Below are positions 22,847-24,909 of a DNA stretch of 24,909 nt, one piece after another (the first letter of the stretch is position 1; each line of letters opens with the position of its first letter). Location: assembly GCA_947503395.1 (NCBI GenBank), contig CANNDP010000005.1, positions 1 through 24,909 of the forward strand, in the 5' to 3' direction. This stretch comes from Actinomycetota bacterium. GTDB lineage: Bacteria > Actinomycetota > Actinomycetes > Nanopelagicales > Nanopelagicaceae. The notes beneath the pieces were generated by a model. That model saw nothing but the letters and a program-made list of their open reading frames with translations. It was not told where the DNA came from and ran no database searches. The position numbers were made by a program, and so were the translations under genes.

Positions 22847-23454
22847 GTGATATCAGCACAATTACATTTGGCTTGCAGGCATTTGTAACTCTACTTGTGA
22901 TCTTAGATCCGCCAGGTGCTACACCAATATTTTTATCTGTTCTAGGCGATCGCACTCGCCGGCAGAGAACTCTTCTTGCCTGGCAAGCTGCTGGCACTTC
23001 ACTATTTGTTATTACTTTATTTGCCCTATTTGGCCAATTTATAGTTGATTATCTAGAGATTTCTATGCCGGCGCTAAGAGGGGCTGGGGGATTACTTCTT
23101 CTATTGGTCTCACTTGATCTACTAAAGGGAAGCGACTTTAGTGGCGGTGGAAAGATTCCGAAGAACTTGGCTTTAGTGCCACTTGGAACACCACTACTAG
23201 CAGGCCCTGGCGCAATTGTGACAATCATGCTCTTTAGTCAAGAAGTTTCCAACACTTCTATGACTTTCGCACTTTCACTTGCGGTACTAGGAGCGCACTT
23301 AATAATTGGAGTTACTTTGATGTTCTCACTTGGCATTGTGAAAATCATAAAAGAATCTGGAGTGGCACTCCTTGCAAAAATTGCAGGTCTTTTAACTGCG
23401 GCAATTGCATTTGAGATGCTAATGACTGGAATCAAGGATCTCTTTGCCTCATGA
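22843..23454 (+). CDS. MarC family integral membrane protein
   Basis: The 203 residues form about six membrane helices. They include the MarC wording VILDPPGATPIFLSVLGDRTRRQRT near the start, GQFIVDYLEISMPALRGAGGLLLLLVSLDLL and LVPLGTPLLAGPGAIVTIML. MarC proteins were once linked to multiple antibiotic resistance, a link later withdrawn, and their transport substrate is unknown. The gene overlaps the PHP gene upstream and the DUF2236 gene downstream by ATGA each, so PHP-marC-DUF2236-ParA form one translationally chained unit. Confidence 0.93.
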   Translation: MSDISTITFGLQAFVTLLVILDPPGATPIFLSVLGDRTRRQRTLLAWQAAGTSLFVITLFALFGQFIVDYLEISMPALRGAGGLLLLLVSLDLLKGSDFSGGGKIPKNLALVPLGTPLLAGPGAIVTIMLFSQEVSNTSMTFALSLAVLGAHLIIGVTLMFSLGIVKIIKESGVALLAKIAGLLTAAIAFEMLMTGIKDLFAS

Positions 23455-24233
23455 GTTTAGGTTTCTTTTCCTCTGATTCCATAACCTGGAAAATCCACTC
23501 AGATCCTTCAATGTTTGTGGGAGGAATTAGAGCGCTTCTCCAGCAAGCGCTGCATCCTGAGGCGATGGCCGGGGTGGCAGCACATTCCAACTTCCGTGAA
23601 GATGCGTGGGGAAGGCTTGAGAGAACTGGAGATTATGTTGCAACTCTTACCTTTGCTAGCAAGGAAAAAGCCGAAAAGTTAGCTGCAAGAGTCAGAGGAG
23701 TTCATGAGAAGTTAAAACTTGATGATCAAAGGCTTCTGCTCTGGGTTCATATGGCGATGGTTGATTCTTTTCTAGATACAGCGCTTCGCTCAGGACTTGT
23801 TTTGAGCGAAAAAGAGCGTGATCAATATCTAGAGGAGATGGTGATATTTGCTCGCTTAGTAGGTATTGATGAAGAAAAAGTACCAAGAAACGTTGCTCAA
23901 CTAGAAAAATACTTCATAGATATTAAAGATCAGCTTTCTGCCAGCGATGACGCCAAACGAGCAGCGTTATTTATCGCCCTTCCTCCACTTCCTCCACTTC
24001 TTCGTTTTGGAACTCCAATTGCGCCGCTATGGGGAGGCATTACTTCCATTGCGGCAGCATCTCTTCCTAAGTGGGCTAAATCTTTATATGGCTGGCCAAC
24101 ACTTCCTGGCCAAGATGTTGCCACCAATATTGCTCTTAGATCGCTTCGAAGCGCTCTTCTCTTAGTCCCTGAAAGTTTAAGACAAACTCCTGAAATGAAG
24201 TTTGCATTTGCTCAAGTTGGTGCAGAAAAGTGA
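23451..24233 (+). CDS. DUF2236 (MpaB-like oxygenase fold) protein
   Basis: The 260 residues include QALHPEAMAGVAAHSNFRED (32-51), WGRLERTGDYV, a VRGVH segment with R82 and H85, and LLLWVHMAMVDSF with H100. These match the histidine-rich core of DUF2236 proteins related to heme-dependent MpaB and latex-clearing protein. The stretch between VRxxH and WVH is shorter than usual: the G...G.xYxAxDP linker normally found there is missing. H35, H85 and H100 are candidate heme or metal contacts. Substrate unknown. It is chained by 4-base overlaps to marC and to the ParA-like gene; GTGA at 24230-24233 is the downstream junction. Confidence 0.82.
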   Translation: MSLGFFSSDSITWKIHSDPSMFVGGIRALLQQALHPEAMAGVAAHSNFREDAWGRLERTGDYVATLTFASKEKAEKLAARVRGVHEKLKLDDQRLLLWVHMAMVDSFLDTALRSGLVLSEKERDQYLEEMVIFARLVGIDEEKVPRNVAQLEKYFIDIKDQLSASDDAKRAALFIALPPLPPLLRFGTPIAPLWGGITSIAAASLPKWAKSLYGWPTLPGQDVATNIALRSLRSALLLVPESLRQTPEMKFAFAQVGAEK

Positions 24234-24909
24234 AGGTTCTAGTTATAGCCAATAGCGCTGGCGGCGCGGGTAAGAGCACATCTGCTCATTGCATATCGGT
24301 AGCTGCTAGTGAGTATGGCAAGAAAGTTTTGGTAATAGATGCAGATCCATCAGGCGGGCTAACTTTTGCTTGCGGAATTGAAAATCCTAGAGTGAGCACT
24401 AAAGAGTTCTTATCTGGCCAGTTCTCACTTGATGCCTCAACAATAAAAAGCGGAGAGCGCTTCTCAATCATTGCTTCATCTAGTCGTCTCTTAGCTCTAG
24501 ATATTGATCAAGCTATCTCGCAAGCAAAACTAACTGAGCTCCTAGAAAACTTTGATCTAGTAATAATTGATACGCCAACTGGAGTTTCTAGAATTACCAC
24601 CTACTTTATGGCTGTCGCAAATCTAATTCTGCTACCCAGCACAACCGAAATTCTCTCGCTTCGGGGAGCGCTAAATAGCAAAGATTATGCCCAGAGCGCT
24701 GGCCATAGCGGGCAACTACAACTCTTAATAACTAAAACAACGCAAGAGCTTGATGAAGAGTTTAAATCACTGATTGGCGATGATTTTTCACTCCTTGAAC
24801 CAACAATTCGCTCATCACCGCAAGTCTGCCTATCGCAGAGTCAGGCCAAGAGCATCTTAACTCTAGATACAAAGAGTGAAGTTGCTGCAGACTATCGAGA
24901 AGTTACTTA
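24230..24909 (+). CDS. ParA/MinD-like P-loop ATPase, 3' end cut by the window
   Basis: The frame opens with GTG at 24230, overlapping the DUF2236 stop, and runs 226 codons to the window end without a stop. It begins MKVLVIANSAGGAGKSTSAH, with a P-loop at 8-17, then KKVLVIDADPSGGLTFACG (31-49) and LVIIDTPTG for Walker B (D114). This is the SIMIBI ParA/MinD/Soj plan. In the deviant Walker A the signature lysine of KGGxGKS/T is replaced by alanine (AGGAGKS). That lysine normally reaches across the ATP dimer, so the protein may work differently or as a monomer. The last readable residues (SEVAADYREVT) look like the usual C-terminal helix, so only a few residues are probably missing. No parB is visible. 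Confidence 0.85.
   Translation, partial: MKVLVIANSAGGAGKSTSAHCISVAASEYGKKVLVIDADPSGGLTFACGIENPRVSTKEFLSGQFSLDASTIKSGERFSIIASSSRLLALDIDQAISQAKLTELLENFDLVIIDTPTGVSRITTYFMAVANLILLPSTTEILSLRGALNSKDYAQSAGHSGQLQLLITKTTQELDEEFKSLIGDDFSLLEPTIRSSPQVCLSQSQAKSILTLDTKSEVAADYREVT

Noticed and set aside
1..24909. Defence island, prophage, insertion sequence or CRISPR in the window
   Set aside because: Every gene has a housekeeping or metabolic family match, with no transposase, integrase, repeats with regular spacers or abrupt change in base composition by eye.

Overview
Organism. The window reads as chromosomal core genome of a streamlined, low-to-mid GC actinobacterium. An inferred best fit is the freshwater planktonic group Nanopelagicales/acI, but this is not provable from the window alone. 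Actinobacterial marks are the DapD type, a DUF3117 protein (MAAMKPRTGDGP... start), an Rv1220c-like methyltransferase, and a tatB / mrp / DUF1003 / MgtE_N-CBS order that resembles the Mycobacterium tuberculosis Rv1220c-Rv1232c neighbourhood. Gene density is extreme: no gene-free stretch exceeds about 90 bases, many genes overlap by 4 bases, and convergent genes share stop-codon bases. I see no tRNA, rRNA, CRISPR array, insertion sequence or phage gene.

Layout. (1) 1-2486, plus strand: the tail of mtnA, a class II aldolase, cdd and deoA. (2) 10810-2483, minus strand: LytR-CpsA-Psr protein, UDP-glucose dehydrogenase, maf, a gamma-glutamylcyclotransferase-fold protein, a PGM2-type phosphopentomutase, deoC, an aldehyde dehydrogenase and a half-length aldehyde dehydrogenase without active-site residues. 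(3) 10848-14127: a family 2 glycosyltransferase and a SpoIID/LytB protein on plus, then dapD on minus. (4) 14203-19357, plus: LOG-family protein, SRPBCC protein, an orphan sigma region-4 protein, DUF3117, M17 aminopeptidase, methyltransferase, tatB and mrp. (5) 21030-19325, minus: PRC-barrel/MgtE_N/CBS protein and DUF1003 membrane protein. (6) 21076-24909, plus: EamA transporter, PHP-domain phosphoesterase, MarC protein, DUF2236 protein and a ParA-like ATPase cut off by the window end.

How the genes work together. Two convergent units form a nearly complete (deoxy)nucleoside sugar salvage route: Cdd deaminates (deoxy)cytidine, DeoA releases (deoxy)ribose-1-phosphate, the phosphomutase makes the 5-phosphate, DeoC cleaves deoxyribose-5-phosphate to glyceraldehyde-3-phosphate plus acetaldehyde, and the dehydrogenase pair can remove the acetaldehyde. 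The mtnA-aldolase pair at the left edge suggests that methylthioribose or 5-deoxyribose also feeds in, through DHAP and an aldehyde. The central genes serve the cell envelope (LCP, SpoIID, DapD, glycosyltransferase, UDP-glucuronate supply) and protein export (TatB).

Expression. Most transcription-unit heads carry a TANNNT -10 hexamer only 6-9 bases upstream of the start codon and no Shine-Dalgarno. This is the layout of leaderless mRNAs, and it repeats often enough to settle some start codons. Internal genes use Shine-Dalgarno sites or ATGA/GTGA coupling.
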